Part shown: in pieces, positions 61,544 to 64,000 of the stretch
Position numbering within the stretch: position 1 is the stretch's first letter
Layout of the letters: every line of letters begins with the position of its first letter
Source of the DNA: Prevotella sp. UBA2711
Lineage (GTDB): Bacteria > Bacteroidota > Bacteroidia > Bacteroidales > Bacteroidaceae
Direction: 5' to 3'
Assembly: GCA_002354095.1 (NCBI GenBank)
Contig: DEKX01000032.1
Span: forward strand, 62,001-126,000
Length of the DNA: 64,000 nt
Translations under genes and position numbers: made by a program
Notes under the pieces: generated by a model
Databases searched by the model: none
What the model saw: the letters and a program-made list of their open reading frames with translations, nothing else
What the model was told of the DNA's origin: nothing

Positions 61544-62620
61544 TTATTTCTTGTAATGTTTGTCGTAGAAACGTTTTTTGCAGACCGTTCCAGGGAACGT
61601 CTTCTTGCGAATCTGGATTTCCACCTCAGTGCCAAGAGCTGCATACTGACTGTCAATCAATGCCATGCAGACACTCTTGTCGGTGGAGATGGTGTGATAG
61701 CCGGTAGTCACTTCGCCAATTACGTTGCCATCCTTCAGCACCGCATAGCCGTGGCGGGGAATAGCCTTGTCGTGCAGTTCAATACCTACCAGTTTCTTGT
61801 CAACACCTTCAGTCTTCTGGCGTGCAAGCGCTTCTTTGCCGATGAACTCCGCCTTGTCGAGCTTGACGAAGATGCCTAAGCCTGCCATGATAGGTGATAT
61901 GTTCTCTGATAGTTCGTCACCATAAAGCGGTAGTCCCACTTCAAAGCGCAAAGTGTCTCGACACCCCAGTCCACAGGGTTTTACACCTGCTGCCATTAAC
62001 TGATCCCAATAGCGGCGTATGGCATCAGCTCCTGCGTAGATTTCAAAACCATCCTCTCCCGTGTAGCCGGTTCGCGATACTATCATGTCATCCATGCATT
62101 TGAAGGTATAGAAGGTTAGTTCTTTGCATGGAATACGCAGAACTTCCTCCATCACTTTTTCTGCTTCCGGTCCTTGAATTGCCAGTTCACCGTATTGGTC
62201 GCTTTGGTGATTCAGTGTGATGTCAAAGCCTTTGGCTTGCTGTTGTATCCATTCCCAGTCCTTATCAATATTGGCAGCATTGATAACCAGGAAGAAACGG
62301 TCGGCTGCCATCTTATAAACCAGCAGGTCATCGACGACACCACCATTCTCATAACACATCATGCCATAGACAATTTTGCCTTCAGGAATATTACTTACGT
62401 CATTGGTGAAGATGTGGTTGACATAGCGTTCAGCCTCCTTACCGCTGACGAGTACCTCTCCCATGTGGCTCACGTCGAAAACACCACAGTGCTGGCGCAC
62501 GGCATTGTGTTCATCAACAATATTGGTGTATTGAATAGGCATGTCGAAACCGCCAAAAGGAGAAATTAATGCTCCAAGCGCTACATGCTTGTCATAGAGA
62601 CAGGTTTGTTTGTTGTCCAT
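61544..62620 (-). CDS. gcvT: Aminomethyltransferase (glycine cleavage T protein)
   Basis: 358 residues. Transfers the methylene from aminomethyl-lipoyl-H to tetrahydrofolate, releasing ammonia. Recognised by GVFDVSHMGEVLVSG, IVYGMMCYENGGVVDDLLVYK, SRTGYTGEDGFEIY and GLGCRDTLRFEVGLPLYG. Length is usual. It lies 9 bp after lplA. Confidence 0.95.
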   Translation of the reverse strand: MDNKQTCLYDKHVALGALISPFGGFDMPIQYTNIVDEHNAVRQHCGVFDVSHMGEVLVSGKEAERYVNHIFTNDVSNIPEGKIVYGMMCYENGGVVDDLLVYKMAADRFFLVINAANIDKDWEWIQQQAKGFDITLNHQSDQYGELAIQGPEAEKVMEEVLRIPCKELTFYTFKCMDDMIVSRTGYTGEDGFEIYAGADAIRRYWDQLMAAGVKPCGLGCRDTLRFEVGLPLYGDELSENISPIMAGLGIFVKLDKAEFIGKEALARQKTEGVDKKLVGIELHDKAIPRHGYAVLKDGNVIGEVTTGYHTISTDKSVCMALIDSQYAALGTEVEIQIRKKTFPGTVCKKRFYDKHYKK

Positions 62621-62629
62621 AGTTGTTTT

Positions 62630-63601
62630 TTAATCAGTTAGTAATAATATAAAGTCAACTTTCAATAAGTTCATAATAATATCGTCAATGCGGTCAGGCA
62701 GAATACGGCTGATGGCCCCTGCTTCCAGCGGTACGCCCTTCAGCTTGTTGAGCAATCCGTTATCCAAATCGCCTATTAGGAAGAAGTCGCCCATCAGATT
62801 GACACTCTTGATGATGCCATTCTTCAGTTCGATGCGTGCCTCAAATTCACCGACACCTTCTATGCGGCGTTTCTTGATGAGGGTGTAACGGGGATTCTTG
62901 CCGTAGATGAACTCGTCCGACAGATATTCTTGTTCCATTACTTCTATCTGCTTGACATCTTCCTCGCTAAGCATATAGTCTTCCTCACAGAGATGGTCAT
63001 GTACGAAAGCCATGAACTCAGGCAACGTGAGTTTGACGTGATTCTTCAGAAAATCTACACGCTGGTGGATGCTCTTCACCCCTTTCGAGATGAGTTTTGT
63101 GTCAGGTGGGGTGATTGCTCCTGCCATGTTGAGCATGTCCGTATCAAAGAGCATGGTGCCATGAACGATGCTGTGACCGGCAATCTTATAGAACGCATTT
63201 CCAGATACTTTCTTGTTGCCGACCATCACATCGTTACGACCTGATGGCGAAGCGTCAACACCCAGTCGTTGAAGGGTGTTAACCACCATATTAATATATC
63301 GGTTAAAGGTGAAACCTACCTGTTCTTCCGTCGTGATGTATGAGAACATCACATTATTCATGTCGGCATACACACATCCGCCCCCACTTTTACGGCGATA
63401 GGTTTGGATATGGTGCTTCCGACAGAATTCCAGATTGACCTCGTTTTCTATCAATTGATTGCGGCCGAAGATTACACTCGGCTCTACCTGCCACATGAAA
63501 AAACAGTCGTCCGCCTTCACGTTGTTGGCGACATACTCCTCCATCGCAAGATAAAAGGAGAGTCGGCGAACCTGCTTGTCTGGCAGTGCAATGTATAGCA
63601 T
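62630..63601 (-). CDS. lplA: Lipoate-protein ligase A
   Basis: 323 residues of the biotin/lipoate ligase fold: YRRKSGGGCVYAD (lipoyl-AMP loop), NDVMVGNKKVSGNAFYKIAGHSIVHGTMLFD with the catalytic lysine in VGNKKVSG, and a C-terminal accessory domain (from about 235). Activates free lipoate with ATP and attaches it to GcvH, matching its position directly before gcvT. No LipB or LipA is in the window. Confidence 0.93.
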   Translation of the reverse strand: MLYIALPDKQVRRLSFYLAMEEYVANNVKADDCFFMWQVEPSVIFGRNQLIENEVNLEFCRKHHIQTYRRKSGGGCVYADMNNVMFSYITTEEQVGFTFNRYINMVVNTLQRLGVDASPSGRNDVMVGNKKVSGNAFYKIAGHSIVHGTMLFDTDMLNMAGAITPPDTKLISKGVKSIHQRVDFLKNHVKLTLPEFMAFVHDHLCEEDYMLSEEDVKQIEVMEQEYLSDEFIYGKNPRYTLIKKRRIEGVGEFEARIELKNGIIKSVNLMGDFFLIGDLDNGLLNKLKGVPLEAGAISRILPDRIDDIIMNLLKVDFILLLTD

Positions 63602-63629
63602 AGATGATCAATTGTAGGTTGCTTGTTGT

Positions 63630-64000
63630 TTATTTCTTATCGTAGGCATGCAGCGGATAGTCGGTCGTGAAGTGTAGTCCACGACACTCCTTGCGCTCCA
63701 ACGCCCAACGAGTAATCAGATAACCGACGTTAATCATATTACGGAGTTCGCAGATGTCGCGACTGGCCTTCACGCGCTTAAACAGTCGCTCGGTCTCCTC
63801 ATAGAGCATGTCGAGACGGTCCCACGCACGATGCAGACGGAGGTCGCTACGAACAATGCCCACATAGTTGGACATAATCTGCGTCACTTCCTTCACCGAC
63901 TGGGTGATGAGCACCTTCTCCTCATTAGTCATGGTTCCCTCGTCATTCCATTCCGGCACATCCATATTAAAGTCGTATTCATCAACATGCTGTATGGAGT
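63630..64000 (-). CDS. nadB: L-aspartate oxidase, C-terminal part (runs off the window)
   Basis: The visible 122 residues are the helical C-terminal domain: PEWNDEGT, SNYVGIVRSDLRLHRAWDRL, ICELRNMINVGYLITRWALERKECRGLHFTTDYP, a strong NadB signature. NadB oxidises aspartate to iminoaspartate for NAD synthesis. The frame continues past position 64000, so an internal Met at 63965 is not the start. It precedes lplA by 28 bp and could be the head of the same transcript. Confidence 0.88.
   Translation of the reverse strand, partial: SIQHVDEYDFNMDVPEWNDEGTMTNEEKVLITQSVKEVTQIMSNYVGIVRSDLRLHRAWDRLDMLYEETERLFKRVKASRDICELRNMINVGYLITRWALERKECRGLHFTTDYPLHAYDKK

Noticed and set aside
62621..63629. Glycine riboswitch for the gcv genes
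   Set aside because: gcvT is 9 bp from lplA and lplA 28 bp from nadB, leaving no room. One could exist upstream of nadB, outside the window.

Overview
The window looks like a chromosome segment from a Bacteroidales bacterium, most likely of the Prevotella group. Evidence: promoters follow the Bacteroidetes pattern (TTTG, about 19-21 bp, TAnnTTTG); most genes lack Shine-Dalgarno sequences; a 2459-residue SprA (type IX secretion) follows ruvA; meso-diaminopimelate dehydrogenase, a DUF3316-like protein and an OmpA barrel protein with strong codon bias are present; and glycine decarboxylase is split into two subunits. No phage, plasmid or CRISPR array is visible. The only mobile-type gene is a Y1 (REP-associated) transposase.

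Layout. 1-5.8 kb: proteostasis (tig, clpP, clpX) and recQ. 5.9-13.3 kb: a tight operon guaB - parvulin PPIase - surA - OstA/LptA-like - mutL. 13.5-21.3 kb: ompA-like porin, a CoA ligase with an ACT protein, tRNA-Val(UAC), purB, an rluB with a long RGG-rich head, asnS. 21.3-24.7 kb (minus): S1-domain protein, lolD-type ATPase, cation/proton antiporter. 24.8-30.6 kb: asd; then on the minus strand two tRNAs and an operon of topoisomerase IV subunit A, a DUF3316-like protein and an S41 peptidase. 30.7-34.4 kb: polygalacturonase, Fur-family regulator, an 800-bp repeat-rich gap and the Y1 transposase. 34.5-48.3 kb: ddh, ruvA-sprA, dxs-trkA-trkH. 48.3-53.2 kb: manA converging on a glyS - FKBP - AAA ATPase - DUF4435 operon. 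53.6-57 kb: two-component system and Na/phosphate symporter. 57.1-64 kb: a nadB/lplA/gcvT/gcvH/gcvPA/gcvPB/lpdA run that encodes a complete glycine cleavage system with its lipoate ligase and lipoamide dehydrogenase.

The items most worth following up are: (1) the Y1 transposase fused to a DprA/SLOG-like C-terminal domain, beside a cluster of hairpins and GTAG-containing repeats; (2) an AAA ATPase plus DUF4435 (TOPRIM-like) pair, the architecture of PARIS/OLD-type defence, embedded in the glyS operon; (3) heptanucleotide tandem repeats, one of them inside the lpdA reading frame; (4) several strong inverted repeats at promoters (guaB, purB, ruvA, the Na/Pi symporter); (5) two near-identical promoter-ATG junctions that predict leaderless mRNAs. 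All functions are inferred from sequence recognition without database searches.
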